From the NCBI GenBank assembly GCA_021018995.1, contig CM037593.1, positions 36,965,810 through 37,029,809 on the forward strand: DNA of 64,000 nt, given 5' to 3'. Below the pieces are notes generated by a model. That model saw nothing but the letters and a program-made list of their open reading frames with translations, was not told the DNA's origin and did no database searches. This stretch comes from Chloranthus sessilifolius (lineage: Eukaryota; Streptophyta; Magnoliopsida; Chloranthales; Chloranthaceae). Below are positions 12,120 to 22,980 of this stretch, piece by piece. Positions within the stretch are counted from its first letter, which is position 1, and every line of letters starts with the position of its first letter. Both the position numbers and the translations under genes were made by a program.

Positions 12120-13001
12120 TGATGGAGGGTGACCAAGAAAAATAAAATCTAAAAATCAATTCAAGTCAAGATTATATCAACCAGTGTTGGATATAATCAA
12201 CAACAGGTGAGGAAGTCAAATGACATTTCCACTATATTCGACCGCCTTCATTCTTAATCCGGCCGTTTACTTTGCACACCCGGATCGAGATGAAGAGGAT
12301 GTCATTCACATGGTTGGCTTTCTTGATTGCTTAGAAAGGATGGTCTCTGATAGAGGTGAACAAGATAGAATAAGTCATCAGTTGGACCGTTACAATAAGG
12401 TGGAAGGATTTTGTGGAAGGGGCATAGTTATCCGACATAGAACAACAAAAACTATAAACTTTAAAAGTCTCTAAAATTCAAACTAATTAATGAATTTCTA
12501 CTCTAGTAGTTCTAATAATTCTCTTTAATCTACAGCTGATTGGTGGGCAACTTACGGGGGTCGATCCGATAAGAAAGGATTCCATTTTGAAAAAACCGGC
12601 CATTAGGATGCTTCCAGATGTGCGGAATTGGAGTTCTTTTGAGATGGTAATTGAAGTCTTAAACTCAATGCATGAATATTTTAATTAAATTGCAAGATTT
12701 TTAATAGTTTCATACTTCCATTTCTAACGGTCCTCGTGTCTAACAGATCCACACAAAAAAGAGGAACCGACTTGAGCAAAAGAAGCTTAATGACTTAGTA
12801 TTGGTGCAATACAATAAAAAATTGTGTGAACGGTTCCTTGAAATGAGAGAGAAATCGGGGTTCTATGATCCCAACTGTGTGCATGATATGCCTACTAACC
12901 ATCCATGGATGGTTGATTCTCTAGATGAGCCTGTCTTTTATGGGAAAGATTTGACATGGGCCCAAGTTGAAGCAGCAGCTCTTGGTTTGGCACCCACTAA
13001 T

Positions 13002-13436
13002 AGGAGGCGAACTATTGGTGGAGGTAGTAGCAGCGAAGGCATACATATTGATGAAGATGTAATAATAGAAGAAGAGGATAGACAGCCAGATGGTATAAAT
13101 TCCATATTAGTGAGATTGGATAAAGACAAAACAGAGGAAAAAGAGTATGTAGAAGAAGGAGATGATTCTGATGACGATGGCAATGCTAGTGATGATGGTG
13201 GTAATGATGGAGGAGAATAGGAGGCGAACTATTGGTGGAGGTAGTAGCAGCGAAGGCATGCATATTGATGAAGAAGATGTAATAATAGAAGAAGAGGATA
13301 GCCAGCCAGATGGTATAAATTCCATACTAGTGAGATTGGATGAAGACAAAACAGAGGAAGAAGAGTATGTAGAAGAAGGAGATGATTCCAACGACGATGG
13401 CAATGCTAGTGATGATGGTGGTAATGATGGAGGAGA
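13002..13436 (+). repeat. Tandem duplication, unit about 216 bp
   Basis: The segments starting 'aggaggcgaactattggtgg' at about 13003 and 13219 are near-identical for about 216 bp. They encode the acidic tail (Ser-Ser-Glu-Gly, then Glu/Asp/Asn-rich runs). The second copy is in another frame and ends 'PQWVRDHCVKYIVG'. The first copy ends in a stop at 13218-13220, so the duplication altered the tail of the ancestral protein. Confidence 0.9.
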
Positions 13437-13692
13437 TATACCACAATGGGTTAGAGATCACTGTGTAAAGTACATTGTTGGTACTCAGTATCAAAACTAA
13501 AGTTATAATTTGAATATTAGTATGTAAAACTTCTTTTTTAAATGCAAGAATATCTATTTTTCCCTTCTAAAGACTTGAATACTTGTTAACTTGTTTTTAT
13601 TTTTTTTGAAAAAATAAAATAAAATTATGCTAAGCGAAATGCAGTCAAATGGCTTAGCATGGCTTAAGGGATTTGACAACATTGATAATTAA

Positions 13693-14158
13693 CAATCTTA
13701 TTTTTCAAAGAATTGCTATATGATGATGTGTAGAACCATCAAAGAAGATAGTGTCTCCGATATCTACCAGAAATTGGCATATGCCCTTTGATCAAAACCT
13801 TCAAGTCAATGGGTACCTCTTGAATAGACCATGGTCAAAAATTGCGCTAATCATATTTAAATATTTGATAACCATCTTGGCATTGAACTGCAAATAAAAC
13901 TATGAACAACAGTCCAGAAAAAGGCTTATCAAAGGATGGTTATGACCTTCGAGCCAGGGAAATTTCTAGGTTGTGGCCAATCCAAGAAGGAATCAGACAG
14001 TTTGAATATCTATACAAGTATACCCTTGATTGGGGCCCCGGCTTTGAGCAGAGCCGGTAGCAGATAGAGGATCAGAGAAAGACTTCCTTGCTTTCCGAAT
14101 AGCCGGCTTTGGCGATTGAACTTTCCATCTCGGTCATTCTAAAAGAGTAGTAGAAGCC

Positions 14159-14163
<5 letters not shown>
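13693..14163. other. Unassigned; possible organellar insert at about 14020-14160
   Basis: There is no gene. The part 14026-14160 is markedly richer in GC than its surroundings and contains a hairpin, 'ccggctttg agcag agccgg'. Its texture reminds me of plant mitochondrial intergenic DNA, but I cannot verify that. Confidence 0.25.

Positions 14164-14195
<32 letters not shown>
14164..14195. repeat. (GA)n microsatellite
   Basis: Uninterrupted GA run of about 16 units. Confidence 0.95.
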
Positions 14196-14198
<3 letters not shown>

Positions 14199-14284
14199 CC
14201 AGCTTCAATTTATTTATATAAAAAATAAGGATTTCAAAACTACGTAACTGCGCAACTAGCGTAATGGCTTTTCAGCCGTTACTT

Positions 14285-14349
14285 GGGCGACTAGCACAAT
14301 GGGAGGTTGAAAATATTACAACCTCAAGGTCGCAAGTTCAATCCCAGTT
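14285..14349 (+). mobile_element. Possible tRNA-derived SINE head
   Basis: TAGCACAATGG at about 14294 fits the Pol III A box (TRGCNNARYNGG). AGTTCAATCCC at about 14334 resembles the B box (GGTTCGANTCC), at tRNA-like spacing of about 40 bp. A TA run follows, as a SINE tail might. An alternative is a chance match next to the microsatellite-flanked unit. Confidence 0.35.
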
Positions 14350-14765
14350 TATATATATATATATATATATATATGAAGCCAGTACCCAGTGAAGTGGTCA
14401 TAGGGTTGAACCCTGCGACGTGGGCTATTTGAGCGCCATGTGGCACCTAACCCATGGATAGGGTGCCACGGACACTTTCTCAAGGTCAATCTTTAAAAAA
14501 ATAATTAAAAAGGGTGCTTTTCTACTGTTGAATAAGTGGTCAAAATTGGAAAAAAAAATAAATCAATGCACTATGTTTGGGCGGCGAACCACAATATTTG
14601 CCTTGTTATCTAAAGGGCAAGAAAGTCCAATAAAAAATTTCTAAAACCCTATGGGGATGGGTGAACCCTAGGGGAAATGGGTGCCATTTTGGGATTTGGG
14701 TGCCACATGGCAACCCAAGAGAACGGCGTCGTAGGGTTCAACCTCTACGTGTGTGTGTGTGTGTG

Positions 14766-14804
<39 letters not shown>
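14350..14804. mobile_element. MITE-like unit, microsatellite-flanked (copy 2)
   Basis: The unit (14375-14748) lies between (TA)n at 14350-14374 and (GT)n(TA)n(GT)n at 14749-14804. Its ends are imperfect inverted repeats: 'tagggttgaaccctgcgacg' on the left, and 'gaggttgaaccctacgacg' when the right end is read on the minus strand. The core shares ordered phrases with copy 1 at 4519-4925. There is no coding capacity. Confidence 0.6.
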
Positions 14805-14808
<4 letters not shown>

Positions 14809-15829
14809 CAGAAATTGAAAGCAACATCAAGCTATGTAGTGTATTTTTTTTATATCTTTTACATTTTTTATGTTTCATTCAAATACTTGAAAAGCCAAGA
14901 AATAAAATATTATTATTTATGATTCATTCCCACATCTATTGCAATGTATGATTCAATTTCACTTCTAAATGATTGAAAGGTCTATATAGTGATAAGTTTT
15001 AGTTGGTAAATTGTTAAAATTGAACTCAAAAGTGATGTAGCTAGTGAAGATTCAGAGGTCTTCCAAATAAAGGTTGGAAAAACTCCACCTTTGCTAGGAA
15101 ATGAGAAGGTAATTCTTTCCAAGAAAGAATTTTGAACTGTGTTATTTGCAAAAGTACCAAAATTGAATCCATATAAAAAGTATTTGTATTCGGCACATGG
15201 ATCAAGTCCATCTACAGAGTCAACTATACCAGCACTTGAGAGAAGGTTGACACAAATTTACACAAGGGCATGGCATTTTCTTATTGGAATTCTGTTATCG
15301 TGAAGGAATATTTGCCCAATTTTTCTACTAATACTAAAAAAATGCGGAGTTCCAACGGCTAGACATTAAGACCCCAAAGAAAATTTTATTTAAAGTATTT
15401 TTTAATCTTCTTTATATTGCATAAAAAAAATAGTATGATCAACAGGCATAGACATCGCCCAGCAGCAATGGTTCCCAACATAACTTCCCTATGAATTCAT
15501 GAGTGTACCAAAAGAAGGTGGCCTAGTGATTACCTTATCACCCGATTTTATGAGCGCCCGTATATCATAATTTGTATGTGCATATGATACCAACTTTAGC
15601 CAAACGATGCTAGCAAAGAGCATCAATGTGACGCCAGATAGAAAAGTAGAATCAAAGCTGCACAAATTTCAGTAAAAATATCAAATAAATAATTTTGTGA
15701 TAGCTGTTCTATAAGGTATAGTGGACCAAATCCAATAAACACTGATAATGAATCAAACCACATGTTTGTGAAAATCTCTCGAGCAGCATTTATTCTCCCA
15801 TAAAAAAGCAAATGAATGGTTTAATGCGG
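14805..15829. other. No gene; short coding-like trace at about 15040-15120
   Basis: Mostly AT-rich. The plus strand from about 15040 reads a plausible but unrecognised peptide ('EDSEVFQIKVGKTPPLLG') before a stop. A minus-strand frame at 15623-15811 is hydrophobic but not recognisable. Either could be an exon remnant of a host gene. Confidence 0.3.
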
Positions 15830-16560
15830 GGTTTCCTGGTTCGCTACAACTGGTACTGAACCGCGAACCGGTTCCGGGTCCAGTTAGCTGCTAGTAGGCG
15901 AACCGGACTACCACTAATTTATTTTATTTCTTTTGTGTATAGATGTAAAAAAATCGTTAATGGGAGGAGTTGAACCTCACACCTAACGCAACGCACATAA
16001 ACGTAAAACCACCAACTCTGTCCTCACATTTTGGAAAAAAGTGAAATATATATATAATAACTATGTGTATGTACCTCTCATATAGCCGAAAACTCATCCT
16101 ACACCTAGCGAACCAGGTTCGTCCAGCTCTAGGGCTGTCAGCGGGTTGCATTCGGGCAGGGCCGGGCCAGGTCAAAATTTTTGCTGCCTGACAAGAGATC
16201 TTCATCCGACCCAACCAGATGGTGCACCCAACCCGACCCGATAGTTCACTCAAGCCAACCCACCCCGACCTGAGAACCTGACCCGACCCAGTAAAAAACA
16301 CCTATTTTTATAATTTTTTAATATAAAATATCGGATCGGGTCGACCCAACCTGACCCAACGAAACCACTTGGTTGACCCGACCCTAAGGTCAAGTCAGAT
16401 GTCTCATGACCAACCAGACCCGACAAGCAAATTTTAGGTACCCGACTCGGTAAAATATTGGATCGGGTAGTCTTGGGTATCGGATCGACCCGACCCGTTG
16501 ACAGCCCAACCCAGCTCTGGTGAACCATGAACCTGATTTCTAACCCAGTGAACCAGGTAA
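15830..16560. mobile_element. Outer MITE-like repeat with GGTTCGC/GAACC ends
   Basis: The left end 'TTCCTGGTTCGCT' (about 15833) is mirrored by 'AGTGAACCAGGTAA' at 16541-16554. The flanks inside are rich in 'gaaccgg/ccggttc'. It is split by the MITE at 16131-16510. A target duplication was not resolved. Confidence 0.45.
16131..16510. mobile_element. MITE with GGGCTGTCARCGGGT ends
   Basis: 380 bp with inverted ends (GGGCTGTCAGCGGGT at 16132; ACCCGTTGACAGCCC ending about 16507). It is flanked by an 8-bp duplication CCAGCTCT at 16123-16130 and 16511-16518. The interior is rich in 'gacccgaccc/gggtcgggt', a texture common to abundant plant hAT-type MITEs. An 8-bp TSD supports hAT. Confidence 0.8.
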
Positions 16561-18173
16561 CATTGGTTCATACTTAAACTGTACAAGTGCTGCTCAGTGC
16601 ATTTGCCTCGGTAAATTTGCCCACAAAAGGGTAAAAGTTTTAAATGACTAAAAAATTAATGAGTTCGGTTTTCCAAAATGTGACAAATCTTGAGAAGGGG
16701 TCCTTTCACTCCCATACCAGAGAGTCTTCTTTGTCCTCGACATTCTTTGTAATATATTCCATCTCCAACTATTATTCACGATCTTGTAGACCGATGACAA
16801 GTTCCAATCCTTTTCACATTAAGCCCATAAACGTCGAACATCAAGAAATATGAAAGAAACAATCACTTCCTCTATGTGTACTTACAGCAAGGATTCAAAT
16901 ATCTGTAATATGCATTTTATTGGATATAAGTACTGCTAAAGTGCTAATAACTATATCTACCGATAAGTATTAACGGTACAGAGAAAAATTGAGTTTCCTC
17001 AGCAGATTCTTCCTTATATGACTATTATCTCACCATCTTATACTCCCGTGCCAAGTCGCAAAGTGTTCAAAGTATATACCCAAGATGCTGAACATCCAGA
17101 AACTTCATACCAACAACTGATATCTAAGATATGACTAATCAAGAATGAACACATCATTATCGTCTCGCTGATTGACCATAGTAAGTATTGCCTGTACCGA
17201 TAATTATCGGACAGTTAGATGTGATTTGGTTGTAAAGAAGAAAGAATGCAGAGAGAAAAGTAATTCCAATGAAAAGTAAAAAATTACATTGTAGCATCTT
17301 CATGAAATTCTACGTTAAATATAAAGAAATCAAATGTGATATAACTCAATTTTTTAGCATATATTTCAAAAACAATACTCCATAGTGGAAATTTCACGAG
17401 AACTGGGTCTCCATGGAGAATCAAGGAATTTGTGAAATTATGATCTAGTTATAGGGTTTTCTAAAATGCATGTATAAAGATTCTAGAATTATGTCATCAT
17501 GAAATAGGGAGCTCAATGTGATTCCTTATTCGGATTCAGATGTAGATTTTCCAGATATTTCATTGAAGCCATCTTACCTTTCTCAAGAGCAATCTTCTTA
17601 TATGGATGGGCAAGAAATGATGTATTGCTGTAAGATTAATTAATGAGGCAGTGCTCTTTTAATCAGTTCTGAAGCAGTACTTGAGGCTTTAGAGTCGGAA
17701 AATGGCTGAAGATGTTATTTGTACGGGCAATTTGGTCCATAGCACTTGTACGTTCTTAGTAAAAATATGTAAGCCAAGGGATCCTCCTATAGGTTTTCCT
17801 CTCAAATTTATTGCTTAACAAAGCAACGGATATTGCAGTTTAAAAAGTAACAGGTGAATTATGTACATTAATCCAAGTATCGAACAACCTCAGAAAACTC
17901 AAGAATAAGTAAACCAGTAAGGTTTACAAACACAATGAACTTGCCACACTTATTAAATTTAATACACATATAGGTAAAAGCAGAGAGCGACGACTATCTC
18001 TCTATTTTCTTTTCTCTTTTTTTTCTAAAAGCAGAGAGCGTGAGAGAAAGGCATATGTTGTTTTCTGTGTTCAACGAATTTTTTTCCAAAGTGTGCTGTC
18101 TTTTTCTCTGTTTTATAAATATGACATGTGCCCTTTTTGTACGTCTCTATCTTTTACTTCCCCATTTTATAGA
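16561..18173. other. No gene recognised
   Basis: About 1.6 kb of AT-rich DNA without a supported frame or repeat boundary. It ends at the TSD of element B. Confidence 0.45.
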
Positions 18174-18178
18174 AAACG

Positions 18179-18367
18179 TGGCGGGGAACGCCAAGATCAA
18201 GAGTCTCATAGTTGGGTCGCAACAATTTTCCAACGCAAGAAGAAACGAAAAGGAAATCAGAAGCAGGAGTAAAAGATCAGAATCAGCGTGCTGGAGCAAT
18301 GCACAATCGATCGATCGACACCTGGAATCAATCGATCGACTGCAGCCAGTGCAGGATTTAATTATGA

Positions 18368-18402
<35 letters not shown>

Positions 18403-19213
18403 TATATATATATATATACTCAATCGATTGAGACCTTCCGTCGATCGATCGATTTTTGCGAGAATGGGATCCGTCAGAATTAGTTTTAGGGTTTTATTTT
18501 CTTTTGCGAGGCCTCCTATATAAGGTCTCTAAATAAACATTGTAATTAGTTTTTTATTATTGAATAAAAGAGCTTTTGCTTTTTGGAACTTGAGATAAGT
18601 TTCTTCGAAGAGTGAATCTTCGCTTCCCGAGAAGGGTTTGGTGTGAAGCCCAAAATCAATCTTCTATCTATCACTTTATTTTTTATTTTCTCTCCCTGCT
18701 TTGTTTGATCCCGTAAACCTTAAATCTAGTTGTTACCTTTTTTCCAAAATCCCCAAAACCATAAACCTTAGCTACCATCAGAGCCATTGATTCGAACCTA
18801 TCTCAAAATCTTAAATCCAGCCATCCAACCTCAAATACCCCAAAGTTTATAAACCCTAGATCTCATCTGAGTCCCTGAATCAATCCGATTCAAGCTCAGA
18901 TTTCATCTGAGCCATTAAACCAACCTGAATCAGAACCCTTAGAACCCCCGTGATTCCATCATTGAATCTCGAGCGCCGCCCTAATCTGGAATAGCTAGAG
19001 TTTTACCTCTAGGAACGATCTACACCGCAAGGCTAACGGATCTAGCGCACGGGCCAGGCCCTACTCAAATCAAGCGCAATTCTCCAATGAAAAACTACGA
19101 AACCCTAAGGTATCCGCATTATTTTCAGGTTTATTGTTTAATTAATCTAGTTTAATTTTGGCAAATCATCACCTCATAAGCATTCACGTAGTTTAGGGTC
19201 TTGTCCCACATCA
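18179..19213 (+). repeat. Element B 5' LTR
   Basis: 1035 bp. U3 holds palindromic 'atcgatcgatcga' motifs at 18308-18338 and 18420-18452, with a (TA)n run at 18371-18417 where the 3' LTR has a different, longer sequence. The TATA box CTATATAAGG is at 18515-18524. The leader block CTTCCCGAGAAGGGTTTGG follows at about 18623. It ends ...CCCACATCA before the PBS. Confidence 0.9.
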
Positions 19214-19217
19214 GTTT

Positions 19218-19229
19218 TGGTATCAAAGC
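19218..19229 (+). promoter_or_regulatory. Primer binding site of element B
   Basis: TGGTATCAAAGC, one change from the initiator-Met tRNA site, lies a few bases after the LTR end. Confidence 0.85.
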
Positions 19230-19485
19230 TAGGTTCTAGGTTAGGGCATATTGTTTGACATTTTGATTTATTGCATTTTATTTCGGTCTTGTTTGTGCAC
19301 GTCTAGTATTTGATAAAAGTCCTCATTCATTGTTGGTTCATATGTGTATGTCATTTTAACTTAATGAAATTTTATTTCATTTGTGTTCATCAGTGTGCAC
19401 GTCTAGTGTTTGATAAAAGTCCTCATTCATTGTTGGTTCATAGTTGCATGTCATTTAGAACCCATGTTAAGAAGCAGTGATCACC

Positions 19486-21292
19486 ATGAACATGAGCAAG
19501 CTTGTCGATGCCCTTAGGGACATCAAAGTTGACTTGTGTGTTAGGGGATATCTTCACCATCGTGAACCCAAGTACAACCATGCCGATAAGTTTTCAAAAT
19601 CTATTCGGAAAGAGGTTCCAAACTTTGAAGGATGGGAGAGTCCTAAAACTTTCGTAGAGTGGCTGTCTAGTGTAGAGGAGTATTTTGATTGGTATGGTGT
19701 ACTGAATGAGTACAAAATTAGGCTAGCAAAAACCAAGTTAGAAGGTAATGCCAAATTTTTTAAGACTCCCATCGAGCACCATACTGAATTTCTTCGGAGT
19801 AAACTCATCTCCACATAGGAGGACATGAAGGTGAACCTTATCAAAAAGTATGTTCGTGTAACACACTGTCACCTTCTACGGTTTTTGAAAACCAAGGCGG
19901 ACAAATGTCCTGATTGTTCCAAGTGTCACGGATTTGGACACTTTGCTTATCAATGCACTACAGAATTTTCCACTCGAATTTATTGATTAAAAGGAAGAGT
20001 TTTAAGGAGACGAAAAATATGAAAGTAGAAGAGGAAGTATATGACCCTAGAACCGTGATGAGTGAAGAGGGGATGGAAGAAGCTGATGAGAGTCTAGCTT
20101 GCATTAAAGAGACTTCCATTTTCCTTGTGAGTAGTGATGTTGGGTCACCCACTCGTGAGTCAATTGAGTCACCCACGCAGAATTCGACCGAGTCACCTAC
20201 GCACTATTTGTTAGTTCCCGTAGAGCCAGTTGTGCACGAGTCCTTGTTGGTGGTAGAGTCGTGTGCACTTGAATCTTTAAAGTTTGTCGAACCGAACACA
20301 CACGAACCAATTAAGTCACTTACCCATGAGTCGTTGAAATCCATTGGGTCGAGTCCACACGAGCCATTAGTGTCACTTGGTTCAATCACACATGAAACAC
20401 TAGTGTTGGTCGAGTCCACTGCACATGCGTCACCAGTGTTGATACATGCCACTACATGTGAGTCGTTAGCGTCACATGCACATGAGAGTATTGAGTCCAT
20501 TGATACACGTACACATCATAGTCTCGAGTTGCATACCGCTATACATTATGAGTCTTATTGTGAGTCACCTTCTGAGTCTCATTTCGCATTATATGCTGAA
20601 ATTAAGCTTAAAATTAATTTATGCAATGAAACTCTCAAAATTTCGATACAGTTACCTAAGGCTTTTATAGAATTCCAATTAAATGATCATGCAATGATTC
20701 GAATTAGACCTGAACGATTCCCATCGGGAGTCGCAAGGAAGCTCCAAGCCCACGGTGCTGGACCTTTAGGACTTGTAGCGAGGAGTGGTCCTAGTGTGTG
20801 CATTCTTGAGCTTCCTCCAAATACAAGGATTAGCTCAACGTTCAATGAGGAGGACCTAGTTCCTTCTCTAGGCTCTACCCCACGACCCTACAATCCTTTC
20901 CAAACACCCCCTATTCACGATCTCGTCCCAACTTTGCAGCCGATACCCCTTCCTTACCGAAGCAGGCAAAGGAAAGAAGTAATTGAGGAAATTTGGGATG
21001 ATCTTATGGCATTCACCTACGGCAGAGAGTTTTTAGTTTATGAGATGCAGAGGGTTGATAAGTCGGCTATCGAGAGTGCATGGGCTAATCATGAGAGGGC
21101 TCGTTGCTTGCGTTCTTGTATTCCCAGTCTATATCGCGATCACACGTCATCGGGGATGAATTCCTTTGGGTCCAGGAGAGTTGATGAGAAGCTTCAGAAA
21201 TATTTGGTAGAGTGGGTTGGCGAGCCGAGTTCTGAGGAGTTCCATCGTTCAAGTCCCATACACTTGATCTGTACTACATGCGTGTTTCATCA
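19486..21292 (+). pseudogene. Element B gag - Ser/Glu/His spacer - integrase C-term - chromodomain-like
   Basis: Gag part (19486-19818): 'WLSSVEEYFDWYGV' is the capsid motif of Retrotrans_gag proteins; it stops at TAG 19816-19818, where sister elements read Trp-Glu-Asp. The CCHC knuckle CSKCHGFGHFAYQC is at 19915-19956. A one-base loss near 19975 shifts the frame. A long open frame then runs to 21350. It contains about 130 residues of imperfect 'HE(S/P)L' repeats with Ser, Glu and Val, then 'ALYAEIKLKINL', then an integrase C-terminal-like module ('HAMIRIRPERFPSGVARK', 'GPLGLVARSGP', 'ISSTFNEEDLVPSLG'), then a Pro-rich linker and 'KYLVEWVGEP', a chromodomain-like core. Compared with C, a deletion after 'GEP' removes the tail. 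Gag and integrase-tail assignments rest on motif recognition, not a search. Confidence 0.8.
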
Positions 21293-22418
21293 CCAAGATC
21301 GAGAGTCTCGGATTTGGGCCGCAACAGATTTCCAGCACAAGAAGAAATGAAAAGGAAATCAAAACCAGGAGTAAAAGATCAAAATCAGCGTGGTGCAGCA
21401 ATGAACAGTTGATCGATCAACACCTAGAATCAATCGATCGACTGCAGCCAGTGAGGGATTTAATTCTGGCAACATATCTAGATATAAGTCGATTGATCGA
21501 GTACCACTTTCGATCGATCGATTGAATTGTGACCAGAGACCATATAATTATATATATATATATATACTCGATCGATCGAGGCCTTTCGTCGATCGAACAA
21601 TTTTCGCGAGAATGTGAACTGTCAGAATTAGAATTTGAGTTTTAAGGGCATACTTGTCTTTTTTTAATATTTGTTTTAGGATTTTATTTTCTTTTGTCAG
21701 GCCTCCTATATAAAGTCTTTAAATAAACATTGTAATTAGTTTTTTATTATTGAATGAAAGAGCTTTTGCTTTTTGGAACTTGAGATGAGTTTCTTCGAAG
21801 AGTGAATCTTCGCTTCCCGAGAAGGGTTTGGTGTGAAGTCAAAGGTGTGAAGCTCAAAATCTATCTTCTATCTATCTCTTTATTTTTTATTTTTTTTCTC
21901 TGCTTTGTTTGATCCCGTAAACCTTAAATCCAGCCGTTACCTTTTTTCCAAAATCCCCAAAACCATAAACCCTAGCCTCCATCAAAGCCATTGATTCAAA
22001 CCTATCTCAAAATCCTAAATCCAGCCATCCAACCTTCAAAAACCCCTAAGTTTATAAACCCTAGATCTTATCTGAGTCCCTAAATCGATTCGAATCAAGC
22101 CCAGATTTCATCCGAGCCATTAAACCAACCCGAATCAAAACCCTTAGAACCCCCGCGATTCCATCATTGAATCCTGAGCGGCACCCAAATCTGGAATAGC
22201 TAAAGTTCTACCTCTATGACTGATCTGCACCACAGGGCGAACGAATCTAGCGCACAGACCGGACCCTACTCAAATCAAGCGCGATTCTCCAATGGAAAAC
22301 TATGAAACCCTAAGGTATCTGCATTATTTTCAGGTTTATTGTTTAATTAATCTAGTTTAATTTCGGTAAATCATCACCTCATAAGCATTCATGTAGTTTA
22401 GGGTCTTGTCCCGCATCA
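21293..22418 (+). repeat. Element B 3' LTR, 5' truncated
   Basis: The LTR aligns with the 5' LTR from 'ccaagatc(a/g)agagtctc' onward. The first dozen bases and the preceding polypurine tract are missing, joined directly to internal 'cgtgtttcatca'. U3 has extra TCGATCGA palindromes (21407-21600) and a short (TA)n. The rest is about 95% alike by eye. It ends CCCGCATCA. Confidence 0.85.
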
Positions 22419-22423
22419 AAACG

Positions 22424-22726
22424 ACATGTACCTTTCTCTGTTGACTACCTTTTTATCTAAAGTGTTCTTTGTGTAGTGTCTATCTCCTGCCATATGGTTT
22501 AGCCCCGGAGTCAAGAACCCAGCAAAGAGAAGGGGATGAAGAAGTGGTTGCAAATATAGAGGTAGCATGTTGCCCAGTAAACATAGGAGTAAGCAGGAGT
22601 TCATGAATAGGATCATCTTTTATACACAAACCAAAGAAATCCAACCAAGAAATATAAAAAGGAAGAAACAATAACATCCAAAAGAGGACCAATCAGCAGT
22701 TAAACAACACTCAAAACTCCTTTACT
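22424..22726 (-). pseudogene. Copia gag/protease fragment
   Basis: The minus strand reads 'LCWVLDSGAKP', the Ty1/copia protease motif (W-x-x-D-S-G-A), together with gag-like text upstream. It is a fragment of a different copia copy, because it lies outside the LTR of the copia relic that follows. Confidence 0.55.
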
Positions 22727-22980
22727 AATCTGTTATTACCAGACAGCTATAGAGAAGGCTATCAATTGAATGAATCAATCAAATGTGATTAAATATGGCT
22801 TAAAGTTAGGGTTTTAAAGGTGGAGGAGGTGATAAAAAAGAAAAAGATGGAGAAATTAGGGTTATGAGAAAGTATACCTTTTACAAATAATACGATCCCA
22901 TGTGAAGCACAAATACGCACACCAACTAGCATAAATATACAGGACTACAAACACCAACTAAAGCTACGTACACACCAACA
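22727..22980 (-). repeat. Copia-1 3' LTR (minus strand)
   Basis: On the minus strand the LTR starts TGTTGGTGTGTACGT directly after the polypurine tract AACTTGAGGGGGAC (22981-22994), a typical plant copia arrangement. The outer end, near 'ctgttattacca', is not firmly placed. Confidence 0.55.

Larger units (their letters stand above)
11344..13499 (+). pseudogene. hAT-2 transposase, catalytic and dimerisation parts
   Basis: After the LTR the frame resumes and reads 'LMTDGWTDKTGRTLINFL', the first catalytic-Asp motif region of DUF659/hAT transposases. 'GNAASYVTVGRLL' and 'TPCGAHCLDLILENIG' (the conserved C-x2-H) follow. Frameshifts fall near the A-run at 11881 and a stop at about 12047. Further on come 'NPAVYFAHPD', then after an intron-like gap 'DWWATYGG' (12538-12561), a decayed block, a second intron-like gap (GT near 12644, AG near 12748) and 'IHTKKRNRLEQKKLNDLV', the hAT dimerisation domain. 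The C-terminus (12801-13220) is acidic and is partly duplicated in tandem (13002-13436). The product is not functional. Confidence 0.85.
7516..13684 (+). mobile_element. hAT-2: BED-type hAT transposon, non-autonomous now
   Basis: The element starts CAGTGTTATCATAAGCG and ends ...TTTGACAACATTG. The reverse complement of the end (CAATGTTGTCAAA) pairs imperfectly with the start, giving short hAT-type terminal inverted repeats. It is flanked by a perfect 8-bp target duplication ATAATTAA at 7508-7515 and 13685-13692, the length expected for hAT. Without the nested 2.5-kb solo LTR it is about 3.6 kb. The coding region shows BED finger, DUF659-type catalytic part and C-terminal dimerisation domain in order, but with stops and frameshifts, so it cannot supply transposase. 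Confidence 0.9.
18179..22418 (+). mobile_element. LTR element B (gag/INc/chromo, no pol core)
   Basis: The element is bounded by a perfect 5-bp duplication AAACG (18174-18178 and 22419-22423). It starts TGGCGGGGAAC and ends CCCGCATCA. Total length is 4240 bp, with an internal part of only about 2.1 kb. It carries a PBS, a gag-type frame, and the spacer/integrase-tail/chromodomain frame described for the family, but no protease, RT, RNase H or integrase core. A deletion at the start of the 3' LTR also removed the polypurine tract. Confidence 0.9.

Noticed and set aside
15623-15811. Hydrophobic minus-strand frame that might be a membrane-protein exon
   Set aside because: No recognisable family, no splice sites I can defend and no neighbouring exons.
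20204-20500. Minus-strand frame rich in Ser/Asp/Asn
   Set aside because: Antisense of the element B spacer repeats.
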